Origin: Leekyejoonella antrihumi
GTDB taxonomy: Bacteria > Actinomycetota > Actinomycetes > Actinomycetales > Dermatophilaceae
Direction: 5' to 3'
Assembly (NCBI RefSeq): GCF_007845645.1
Contig: NZ_VCQV01000047.1
Location: forward strand, 1-33,550
Length of the DNA: 33,550 nt
Shown here: positions 27,038-33,550 of the stretch, in pieces
How the letters are laid out: the number at the start of each line of letters is the position of its first letter
Position numbering within the stretch: position 1 is the first letter of the stretch
Program-made: the position numbers and the translations under genes
The notes under the pieces: generated by a model
Databases searched by the model: none
What the model saw: only the letters and a program-made list of their open reading frames with translations
What the model was told of the DNA's origin: nothing

Positions 27038-27065
27038 TTATACTTCCCCGGTTGTATAAATGCGG
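27032..27065. promoter_or_regulatory. Inverted repeat covering the recombinase start codon
   Basis: CCGCATTTATAC (27032-27043) and GTATAAATGCGG (27054-27065) are perfect 12-base complements around a 10-base centre. The arms stand out as A/T-rich in G/C-rich DNA. The left arm includes the recombinase ATG on the minus strand. Size and symmetry suit two recombinase core sites around a crossover region, an autoregulatory operator, or an mRNA hairpin that hides the start codon. Confidence 0.65.
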
Positions 27066-28010
27066 ATAACCGATGTCTTCGCGGCGCGCCCCTCGGCCGG
27101 GCGCCTTGGTTCATGGAGTGCTGATTTATCGCTGCGACCGCCGCTCCCCCGAGGTGCGGCGGGTGATAGCACCGTAGTCTCCACGGGGCCGACCGGCCAG
27201 CACCGACCACACCGGGTGACGTGTCTGCCGTCGTGGCGCGACCGACTGAGCCGTCTCCGGGCTCCCAACCGGGCGAAATCCACCATTCCCACACCCTAGC
27301 CCACAGATGGCGCTGGTCGGGATAAGTATGCTTATCCAGATCAAGGGGCACCCGGTGTGCGGTCCCGATGCCGTCGCCATGGGGGGCATCCACCGCGGGC
27401 AAGGCGACGACCAGATGCCCGCTCACCCTGACCCGTGAATATCCCTGCACGACCGTGCTGTGCTGGGTAGTCGGGCGGCGAAGTTGATCACCACGGTGCG
27501 GCCCGGGTCCTCCGGCCGGACGACCGGTCGACAGGGATGCTGCGCCTCGTCGTTACCCGGCCGACGCTCGGCGTGAATCGAGCTCGGCCGGCGCCGCCTC
27601 GACCAGGCCGAGCAGCACGGGAACGACCGGACGAGCCGGGGCATGAACTCCCCGACTCGGTGACGTCCTGGCCGTGCGCGGCGCGGCACGCCGGCGCCGC
27701 GCACCCCGGGGGTGGCCCCGCACACGCCCGCCGACGCCCGATCGAATATCCGGGCCCGTGACAGTGCTTCACGGTTGCGGGCGGCGGATCTCATGGTCAG
27801 GCGGCCCGGGAAGTCCTCCGCCGGGACAGCCTCGCACGCTGCCGAACCACTCTCCAGCACGCCAAGACGCCGCACCCTCCACGTCTATGGCCTCACCCGC
27901 ACCAGTCCGCGACCCGACCTCATCGGAGGCCCCGCACTGACGTCGTCCTGAGGCAGCAGATCAGCCAACAAGATCCACAGCCCTACACCTCTTGCATTCC
28001 GGGTTTTTCA
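27066..28010. other. Long stretch with no convincing gene
   Basis: About 945 bp upstream of the recombinase. Open frames of 70-150 codons occur on both strands, as expected in G/C-rich DNA, but they overlap one another and none resembles a known protein. The one notable element is GGATAAG-TATG-CTTATCC (27320-27337), an A/T-rich inverted repeat that could be an operator. The region may contain old, unrecognisable mobile-element sequence. Confidence 0.4.
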
Positions 28011-28026
28011 TTTCGTCCGTACGAAA
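28011..28026. promoter_or_regulatory. Candidate operator at the zinc-ribbon gene
   Basis: TTTCGT-CCGT-ACGAAA is an inverted repeat ending 2 bases before the first ATG of the zinc-ribbon gene. A site so close to the start would block transcription initiation, and the gene may be read from a leaderless mRNA. No regulator is identified. Confidence 0.35.
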
Positions 28027-28028
28027 CT

Positions 28029-28430
28029 ATGATGGCCGACATGAGCGCGAGAACGTGTCCACGGTGCGGCAAGACCATCACGTCCTCGGGCCGAGGACGA
28101 CCTCCGACCTGGTGCTCCCAAGCCTGCCGGCGAGCGGCCTACGAGGAACGGCGCGCCGCCGCCTCCGGAGCCATCGCCGTCCGCATCGTGACCAAGGAAG
28201 CACCACCGACTGCGCCACCCAAGGTCTCGATCGACGAGCACGTCGCCGCCGTGATCGCCTCCCCCACCGCCTGCGCCCGCGTCCTCGCCGAAGTCGCCAC
28301 GCTGAAGGCGAACGGCCAGATCCAGGACCCGCGATGGGCGCGCGTCAAAACCGCGGTGGATCAGCTGATCGCTGCCGGCCAAGTGCCGGCAAATCTCCAC
28401 TGGATCCGATCGGCTCCGACCGGAAGGTGA
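28029..28430 (+). CDS. Small zinc-ribbon protein
   Basis: A 133-residue protein with a cysteine-rich head, CPRCGKTITSSGRGRPPTWCSQACRRAAYEERR (10-42), in which CPxC and CSxxC would hold one zinc. Then comes a variable linker and a helical C-terminal part (IDEHVAAVIASPTACARVLAEVATL, then WARVKTAVDQLIAAGQVP). Proteins with this head occur in actinomycete genomes without a known role; nucleic-acid binding is plausible. ATGs at 28029, 28032 and 28041 are in frame and no clear Shine-Dalgarno helps to choose. It precedes a toxin-antitoxin pair but is separated by about 275 bp, so it is probably its own unit. Confidence 0.7.
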   Translation: MMADMSARTCPRCGKTITSSGRGRPPTWCSQACRRAAYEERRAAASGAIAVRIVTKEAPPTAPPKVSIDEHVAAVIASPTACARVLAEVATLKANGQIQDPRWARVKTAVDQLIAAGQVPANLHWIRSAPTGR

Positions 28431-28536
28431 CGCACAACCCGCGAGAGTCACGTCGCGCGTATCAAGATCGGTCGCCGACGTCATCGCGGAGTACGCCACT
28501 TAGCGATGATGCATCGTCTGGACGTGCTACCGCGCG

Positions 28537-28595
28537 TGGGGACGTCCCCAGGACTCAACGTGCACGTCCCCATGGGTCAAAGTCCCACGTCCCCA
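28537..28595. repeat. Iterated ACGTCCCCA repeats upstream of the toxin-antitoxin genes
   Basis: The 9-mer ACGTCCCCA occurs at 28542, 28564 and 28587, spaced 22 and 23 bp, about two turns of the helix. The first copy is half of a perfect 14-bp palindrome, TGGGGACGTCCCCA (28537-28550). The array ends about 110 bp before the antitoxin start. It could be the operator array of the antitoxin, or iterons left from a plasmid or integrative-element origin. Confidence 0.6.
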
Positions 28596-28704
28596 AGGCC
28601 TCATGGGGCGCTCGGATCGACATTTCGTTTCAGATTACGAGTATCATTACGGCTGTCGGATCAGTGCTGATTTCGGGTCTACTTTTAGGCTTCGGAGGTA
28701 TGCT

Positions 28705-29115
28705 GTGGCCATGACGAACAGGACAGCACTCGAGTCCGAGCAGCGCCCCGGCCTCCGGGCCTACGAGGATTCGGTGCGCTCGACGCTGCCCGAGGTCGTG
28801 ACCAAGCTCCGCGAGATCCTCGGCGTGCGGCTGGTGGCCTACATCGGCAATGTGAAGTCGACCCAGCCCGTCGCGACCTGGGCATCTGGCCAACGATCCC
28901 CCGGGGAGGTCGACGCTGACCGGTTGCGCCTGGCCTTCCAGATCGCCGGACTCCTGCGCGAGCGATACTCGGCCACCACGGTGCAGTCGTGGTTCAAGGG
29001 CATGAACCCCGCCCTCGGTGACATCGCACCGGCCCGGGTGCTGCGTGAGAGCGACCCGGTGGAGGTAGGCACCGACCTGCTGGCGGCAGCAAAGTCCTTC
29101 GCCTTCGTCGGATGA
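28705..29115 (+). CDS. Xre/MbcA/ParS-family antitoxin
   Basis: A 136-residue protein. The first two thirds carry an Xre-like helical domain (LPEVVTKLREILGVRLVAYIGNV, then SPGEVDADRLRLAFQIAGLLRE). The end is the toxin-binding MbcA/ParS/Xre segment (VQSWFKGMNPALGDIAPARVLRE). It should neutralise the RES toxin encoded next and repress their promoter. I start at GTG 28705, six bases after GGAGG (28694-28698); ATG 28711 is possible but has 12-base spacing. The stop overlaps the toxin start (ATGA), so the two are translated together. Upstream are iterated ACGTCCCCA repeats. Confidence 0.88.
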   Translation: MAMTNRTALESEQRPGLRAYEDSVRSTLPEVVTKLREILGVRLVAYIGNVKSTQPVATWASGQRSPGEVDADRLRLAFQIAGLLRERYSATTVQSWFKGMNPALGDIAPARVLRESDPVEVGTDLLAAAKSFAFVG

Positions 29116-29846
29116 GCGTGCCCGACCTGGAAATCACCGGCGACCCCGGCACGGTATGGCGGGTGGGCTTCGAGCCGGACCCGTGGGCGTGGACGTCGTG
29201 GATCTATGCCACCGACTCCGGTCTGTTCGATGGCCGATGGGATGACCAGCTCGGCGTCTTCCGCACGCTCTACACCAGCGCGAGCCTCGTCGGATGCTTC
29301 CTCGAGCTGCTGGCCAAGCACCGCCCCGACACCGTCCTCCAGGAGGCTCTCGCCGAGATCGATGACCCTGGCAACCTGGCGGCGGACGACCGGGAGGCAC
29401 CTCCAGGAGCGATCGGCTCCGACTGGCTCGAGGGCCGGCAATTCGGCCGCGCCACCCAGGTTGGGCGGTACTGCTTCATCACTCACTCGCGCACCATCGC
29501 GGCAATTGATGCGGCAGGGCAATTCGCTGCACACGGCATCCCATCCCGCGACGTCGACGCCGCCTTGTTGAAGAACGCCGAAGACCGTGTGCTCACCCGC
29601 TCGGTCGCCCGCTGGGTCTATGACCTTCGCGACGACGAACGTAACGAGCTGGTGGACGGCGTCGAGTTCCGCTCCCGACTCGGCGACGAAATCCGCATGT
29701 GGGCCGTCTTCGAACGATCACCCGACGAGACCAAGCGACACAGCAACCTCATCACCCCAGAGTGGAACGCGCCCGTTACCCCTCAGACCCCCGAGCTTGT
29801 CGACGCCTTCTCGCGCCTCGGACTGTTCTGGCACGAGCTCGAATAG
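29112..29846 (+). CDS. RES-domain toxin
   Basis: A 244-residue toxin of the RES family, enzymes that destroy cellular NAD+ (as in the MbcT-MbcA pair of Mycobacterium tuberculosis). The RES landmarks are visible: VWRVGF (Arg17), FDGRWDDQ (Arg42), LYTSAS (Tyr54) and GCFLE (Glu65), then ARWVYDL late in the protein. It is longer than minimal RES toxins because of a C-terminal extension from about residue 190 that repeats aromatic and charged residues. It begins inside the antitoxin stop. The pair is a complete toxin-antitoxin module that would stabilise this mobile region. Confidence 0.9.
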   Translation: MSVPDLEITGDPGTVWRVGFEPDPWAWTSWIYATDSGLFDGRWDDQLGVFRTLYTSASLVGCFLELLAKHRPDTVLQEALAEIDDPGNLAADDREAPPGAIGSDWLEGRQFGRATQVGRYCFITHSRTIAAIDAAGQFAAHGIPSRDVDAALLKNAEDRVLTRSVARWVYDLRDDERNELVDGVEFRSRLGDEIRMWAVFERSPDETKRHSNLITPEWNAPVTPQTPELVDAFSRLGLFWHELE

Positions 29847-29876
29847 CGGCCCAAGGCGACGAGCCGACCTTGAGCC

Positions 29877-29895
29877 CGCACCCCTTCCGGGTGCG
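29877..29895 (+). terminator. Hairpin terminator after the RES toxin
   Basis: CGCACCC-CTTCC-GGGTGCG is a perfect seven-base stem with a five-base loop, 30 bases after the toxin stop. No long T run follows, but G/C-rich actinobacterial terminators often lack one. Confidence 0.5.
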
Positions 29896-29924
29896 TTCAC
29901 CTGGGTTACACCCAAGGGGCGCAC

Positions 29925-30830
29925 GGCGCGATCTTGGCACCCCGACCTTGAGCGGCATGGTGGTACCTGAGCGCCGCGGCCACCGTCGAGTGGCCCACCG
30001 TTCTTGCAGCTCGGCGAGGGTCGCGCTCGTCATCGCGGCCATCGTCGCCCGGTGCGCCTCAGGTCGTGAATACGGAGGTCGTCGCGGCCGGCGGCGGCTC
30101 GCGCCACGCCTTATGCCCGGAGGAAGGTTGGAGGTTGCTCTTGCCATCGCGCGGAGAAGAGCAGCGAATTGCCCGCCTTGCCATCATATTCGTCAAGGTG
30201 CTTCTGGAGTTCGGGCACGATGTACGGCGGTATCGCCACCACCCGAGTCCCAGCCACGGACTTCGGGGTTCCCACGACGAGCCCCGGGACTCCACGAGAC
30301 TGCCCTACTGACGTTGACGGGCCCCTGATCAGATCAAGGTCCGCGCGCCGCAGCTCCAGCACCTCGCCCAGTCGGAGTGCGCGCCAGGCACAGATCAGTA
30401 CCAGGGCCCGCCTATTGGCCGACATGGCGGCGGTGATGATCTCCAATTCTTCGATCGTCGCCGGCCGAACCTCCCTTGCTCGCGGCGCCGACGACGCCGC
30501 GCGGATACGACACGGGCTCGCCGGCAGCTCGTCATCGGCGACGGAGTGAGCTCGGCGACGGAGTGAGCACCGCCTTGAGCAGGGCGTAGGCAGGAGCGTT
30601 GACTGTCGGTGTGGCCTGGTCCAGACCGGGCCAGCACTTGCGGACGATCCTTGGCGTGATCGCCGTGATGGCAGTGTCGCCGAAGGCCGGAGGGAGGTAT
30701 CGGCTCACCAGGTGCGTGTACCCGTCACAAGTGCGTGGTTTCAGCGGGCGATCCGCCATCCAAGTCCTGGAGAATTCCGCGAACGTGAGCTGATGTCTAT
30801 ACCACCGCTGCGGCCACCATCGCCGAGGCA
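29925..30830 (-). pseudogene. Phage-type tyrosine integrase, decayed
   Basis: Minus-strand pieces in several frames rebuild one integrase. In order they are TFAEFSRTWMADRPLKPRTCDGY with a core-binding helix region near 30800-30600, then EELEIITAAMSANRRALVLI with WRALRLGEVLELRRADLDL, the first Arg box, near 30446-30330. HDLRRT near 30055 is the HxxR box. ATLAELQER and GHSTVAAALRYHHAAQGR, the late His and Tyr boxes, lie near 30020-29945. Each piece is in a different frame from the next. All catalytic boxes can be traced, so the loss is by small insertions and deletions. This was probably the integrase of an element that carried the genes on either side. Confidence 0.8.
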
Positions 30831-31017
30831 CCGCTGTGCGACCGCGCCGCACGCGAACTTCAGACCCGACTCGTGTCCCACCTCGACCTCCCGACAACCG
30901 AGACACCGAGTACACCGCAGATCGACGGCGCCGCCCACCAGCGCGACCGGGCGCAGACAGCCGACCAGCGACCGACGCCGTCACCTGCCCCGACAGATAG
31001 CGGCGTCAACTTCTGAG
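30790..31017 (+). pseudogene. C-terminal remnant of an unidentified gene
   Basis: One plus frame opens after a TGA near 30786 and reads VYTTAAATIAEAPLCDRAAR, ELQTRLVSHLDLPTTETPS and then a Thr/Pro/Asp-rich tail ending PTPSPAPTDSGVNF and TGA (31015-31017). Codon choice is natural for this genome and the other frames are not. No start codon with a ribosome site exists, so it looks like the tail of a longer protein cut off by the integrase side. Family unknown; a plasmid-transfer or replication protein tail is possible but unproven. Confidence 0.35.
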
Positions 31018-31284
31018 TGAGGAGACAGCGCCGCCAGCGAACTCTCGAGACCAGTAGCAATGCTCCAGGCGCAAACATGCCCTCGGGCGAGCCCCGCGTC
31101 ACTCCGCCCAGAATGACGCTGCATCGATGGGTGGCCGGGAACTTGGTTTACACAGCCCTGCATGAGCGCCCTTGTCAGAGGGGCAGCTGTTGAACGACCT
31201 GTTAAGCGGGGCAGTTCGCGCATCTTCACCTTGCATCCGCACGCTTCCAGCCGGGTCATCATTGAGCCGGTCCGTGAGCTGGCG
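31018..31284. other. Gap with no recognised gene
   Basis: Between the C-terminal remnant and the Mrr-like gene's promoter. Open minus-strand frames exist but resemble nothing I recognise and do not look like coding sequence. Confidence 0.35.
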
Positions 31285-31312
31285 TTGTGGTGAAGCCCAC
31301 CGCGCCGATAAT
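31285..31312 (+). promoter_or_regulatory. Promoter of the Mrr-like gene, probably leaderless
   Basis: TTGTGG (31285-31290) and GATAAT (31307-31312) are separated by 16 bases. The ATG at 31320 begins 8 bases after the -10 element, where transcription would start, so the mRNA probably lacks a leader. This supports ATG 31320 over the in-frame GTG at 31287, which lies within the promoter. Confidence 0.6.
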
Positions 31313-31319
31313 AGGGAGC

Positions 31320-33122
31320 ATGGGACGAGTTGAATGGACAACGCTTCCTGGCGAAACAACCGAAGAGGTCGCGGCGCTCCTTGTCAACTGCGAACACCCG
31401 ACCTCCACACGGATTACCCCATCCAGGGGCGATGGCGGTGTCGACATACTGCTTCGCGACGGGGATGGCCCAGGCCGCGATATCGTCTACCAGGTCAAGC
31501 GATTCTGTGGCGCCTTAACGTCAGCGCAAGTAACATCGATCGAAAGCTCCGTGAAGGCTCTATTCACGGACCCGAGATGGTCCGACCTGAACGTTACGGT
31601 CTGGATACTCGTCATGCCGTGGGACCCAACGCCTGAGCGAGAACACTGGCTCCAGCAGACGCTTCACGCACGCGATCCGCAGCTCAGGGTGGTCTGGCAC
31701 GGTCACACCTATCTTGAGCGCCTAGCCTCTGAGCACTCTGAGGTGATCGATTACTGTTTACATGGTGGGCGCGAGCGACAGGAACGGCAGTTCCAGCAAG
31801 TCATTGCACTGCTCGGTGTCGAGAACATATCCTCGGACGCGGACCTGGCTCCGTCCTCTTACACTGGGCGTCTTGGTATGGCAGTCGAGGCGCTAAACAG
31901 AAATCCGTTGTACCGGTTCGACTTTCACATTGGAGAGGGTCCCCTCGAAGAGATCATGGATCGTCTGATCACGACGCCACAACACAGGCAAGGCTTGGTC
32001 CTATCAACAATCGAACCGGTCGGCGAAAGCAGGTGGGTGCAGGTAGATGTCATTGCGCGCACTGCAGTTTCGGCGCTACTGAGCCCAATTACCGTCAGCG
32101 GCAACTTTCAGGCATCTATCACGGATTCTGATGCAACTAACGAGCTGGAAGCCTTCACGAAGTTCGGTGCACCGTTGGACCATCCGGGGGTCACCTTTAA
32201 AGGGGAACTGACCGCACCTGGCGGCTTTGGTGGAACCATCGACGCCAGCAGGATGCGGCTGATTTCAGCGAGCCCTCCCTCAGATGAGGGCAGTGCACTG
32301 CGGATGGACGTCCGCAACGTGTCGAATGAATTGATCGCGCAGCTGGACCTCATCCGCACCGACAGAAGCCATGGCAGCGACGGTCTCCGCGTGGCACTGA
32401 CCGACAGCAGCGAGCTGCTCACGCTAGAGATCCGTGCCGACCTACACAAGCAATCGACCGAGATCTCGCTGCGCTTCGCTCGGTACGTTGGGCAGCCCGT
32501 CGGTGTTGTTGCGCCGGTGATGCAGTTCATCGCGGCATGTCACAAGCCCAACAGAGTCCGTGTCGGGCTGCAGCACGCCTGGCCCGGCAGCGCCGTTGAG
32601 GACTCAATGATGGGTCGCCTCCTTGACCAAGATGGCGCTCACCGGGATGACTGGGTGCAGATTGCGGGCTGTATGACGGATCTCATGGCCATCCAGGAAG
32701 CCTGTAGCAAGGTTATTGCCGCGCCAGACCTCAGCGCGGTCTCTGCGCGTGACCGCGCCGGCTGGTCGCGCGCCGCACGGCTATTGTCGGGAGAGGAAAT
32801 TGTCGATCGCTACCCGGAAGGCCACGCCGCCTTTGTGAAAGTTGACGGAGATGCAGCCCCCGCCGTTGGTTCCGACGTGTCATTCACCATCCGTCTGCCG
32901 TTCTACACCAAGGTAGGCGACCAGTCCGAGCTTTATCTCAACGGTGAGTTGCACGCGCAGTTCCGCAAAGCCGACGTGGTGCGAAGCCACTCGGGAGACG
33001 ACGGAACGCGGCTGGAAGTAACTACGCCAAGACGTGAGATCTATCTCCACCTCTACGGCTCCGAGATGTGCCACTGTACGGCGTTGCCGGACCCCAGCGA
33101 CGACGCCGGGGTCGCCACGTAG
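31320..33122 (+). CDS. Mrr-like endonuclease domain fused to a large unknown domain
   Basis: A 600-residue protein. Residues about 1-135 look like a restriction-endonuclease fold of the Mrr/PD-(D/E)xK group: Glu16 in the first helix, GDGGVDILL (37-45, acidic metal ligand Asp42) and YQVKRF (57-62), the QxK version of the active site. This is followed by a Rossmann-like strand TVWILVMPW and a helix. Residues about 160-600 do not resemble any family I know; they contain beta-rich stretches (TFKGELTAPGGFGGTI, SDVSFTIRLPFYTKVGDQ) and no membrane helix. No methylase or other restriction subunit is adjacent, so it would act alone, perhaps as a modification-dependent defence nuclease. Neighbours (toxin-antitoxin, integrase relic) fit a defence island. 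Confidence 0.75.
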   Translation: MGRVEWTTLPGETTEEVAALLVNCEHPTSTRITPSRGDGGVDILLRDGDGPGRDIVYQVKRFCGALTSAQVTSIESSVKALFTDPRWSDLNVTVWILVMPWDPTPEREHWLQQTLHARDPQLRVVWHGHTYLERLASEHSEVIDYCLHGGRERQERQFQQVIALLGVENISSDADLAPSSYTGRLGMAVEALNRNPLYRFDFHIGEGPLEEIMDRLITTPQHRQGLVLSTIEPVGESRWVQVDVIARTAVSALLSPITVSGNFQASITDSDATNELEAFTKFGAPLDHPGVTFKGELTAPGGFGGTIDASRMRLISASPPSDEGSALRMDVRNVSNELIAQLDLIRTDRSHGSDGLRVALTDSSELLTLEIRADLHKQSTEISLRFARYVGQPVGVVAPVMQFIAACHKPNRVRVGLQHAWPGSAVEDSMMGRLLDQDGAHRDDWVQIAGCMTDLMAIQEACSKVIAAPDLSAVSARDRAGWSRAARLLSGEEIVDRYPEGHAAFVKVDGDAAPAVGSDVSFTIRLPFYTKVGDQSELYLNGELHAQFRKADVVRSHSGDDGTRLEVTTPRREIYLHLYGSEMCHCTALPDPSDDAGVAT

Positions 33123-33231
33123 GCGCTCAGATTTGCAAACGGAGCGCGGGCGATAGGTACGTCTTTCCGCGTCGGACGCACGGATCTGCCGCGGAGGGCG
33201 CGTGGTCATTCGTCTGCCCTAGTCTCGGCCC

Positions 33232-33427
33232 ATGGAGTTCGGGAGCAATCCGAAGCTAGAGGCCCAGATCGGACGGGTTTGCCTCGTCTTTGCCCGTGTC
33301 GAGCAGGAAGCCGGTCACGTCGTGCAGGCTGCTGATGGCAATTGGGACCTCGCGGGGAGCGGTGACTACCTAGCCTACTCGTCAGCGTCTGCGCCTCTTC
33401 TCGGCTGGCTCAAGGACGTCGGCAAGG
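33232..33427 (+). pseudogene. Gene truncated by ISL3 insertion
   Basis: An open frame starting at ATG 33232 encodes 65 residues of its own (KLEAQIGRVCLVFARVEQEA, then WDLAGSGDYLAYSSASAPL) before crossing into the IS end at 33428, where translation continues for 14 residues to a stop at 33469. TAGTCT (33220-33225), 6 bases before the ATG, could be the -10 of a leaderless promoter. The native C-terminus is outside the window or lost. Product not recognised. Confidence 0.6.
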
Positions 33428-33549
33428 GGCTCTTCGTACGTGTGGTGGGGGCGTTAGCGACACGCCAGTGATCGTGGATGCGGTGAGGTAGGGGTCGAGG
33501 TCCTCAGGATCGGAAGCGACCAAGCTCACCGATCACCAAGGACCTCGAC
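33428..33549 (+). mobile_element. End of an ISL3-type insertion sequence (right edge)
   Basis: Begins GGCTCTTCGTACGTG and equals the reverse complement of 1-122. The host bases next to the two ends differ (GCATTACG after the left copy, CGGCAAGG before the right copy), so they are not the two sides of one insertion. They are two separate copies facing outwards. The hairpin with arms GTCGAGGTCC and GGACCTCGAC occupies the outer 56 bases. Confidence 0.65.
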
Positions 33550-33550
33550 G

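Noticed and set aside
27423-27875. A 150-codon minus-strand frame upstream of the zinc-ribbon gene
   Set aside because: Arg/Pro/Ser-rich, overlapped by equally long frames on both strands, no start signal and no recognisable motif.

Overview
The window reads as high-GC actinobacterial chromosome or large plasmid: strong G/C bias at third codon positions, GTG/TTG starts, one probable leaderless promoter, and catabolic and recombinase gene types common in actinomycetes. Genus cannot be fixed from sequence alone. Both edges (1-122 and 33428-33549) are the same 122 bp in opposite orientation. They look like the outer end of an ISL3-type insertion sequence, so the window is probably the unique DNA between two copies of that IS.

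Left half (about 0.36-18.8 kb) is ordered and metabolic. (a) 0.36-5.7 kb, minus strand: a GAF/winged-helix regulator, an NAD-dependent (acet)aldehyde dehydrogenase, a DUF779 partner and acetyl-CoA synthetase, a route from C2 aldehyde to acetyl-CoA. (b) 6.3-12.4 kb: short-chain dehydrogenase, alpha/beta hydrolase, 4-hydroxyacetophenone-type Baeyer-Villiger monooxygenase and MFS transporter, read from a promoter embedded in a 32-bp palindrome, with a convergent TetR gene at the end. The expected chemistry is alcohol to ketone to ester to acid plus alcohol, and the released C2 units could feed set (a). A frameshifted remnant of a beta-decarboxylating dehydrogenase lies between (a) and (b). (c) 12.8-18.8 kb: two divergent operons around a LacI-type palindrome. 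Leftward are a glutamine-amidotransferase-like protein, a DMT transporter, a phosphotriesterase-like metal hydrolase and a ribokinase-like kinase. Rightward are LacI and an M20 amidohydrolase. This looks like an uptake and breakdown route for an unidentified sugar- or lactone-linked amide. An ISL3 transposase fragment abuts its end.

Right half (about 19-33.4 kb) is a mobile-element graveyard with live cargo. A two-gene recombinase cassette (catalytic tyrosine recombinase followed by a paralogue lacking the catalytic C-terminus) occurs twice in direct orientation, each copy broken in the opposite gene. Between the copies lie a frameshifted TnpB-like integrase with an intact TnpC/DUF6262-like partner, an IS3 OrfA remnant, a serine-resolvase remnant, a Septum_form-like membrane protein and an unrecognised 230-residue protein with a G/I/Q/N-rich linker. 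Further right are a zinc-ribbon protein, an Xre/MbcA-RES toxin-antitoxin pair preceded by iterated ACGTCCCCA repeats, a decayed phage-type integrase, a 600-residue Mrr-like nuclease fused to an unknown domain, and a gene cut by the right-hand ISL3 end. The Mrr-like protein and the broken recombinase-pair cassettes are the best candidates for something undescribed.
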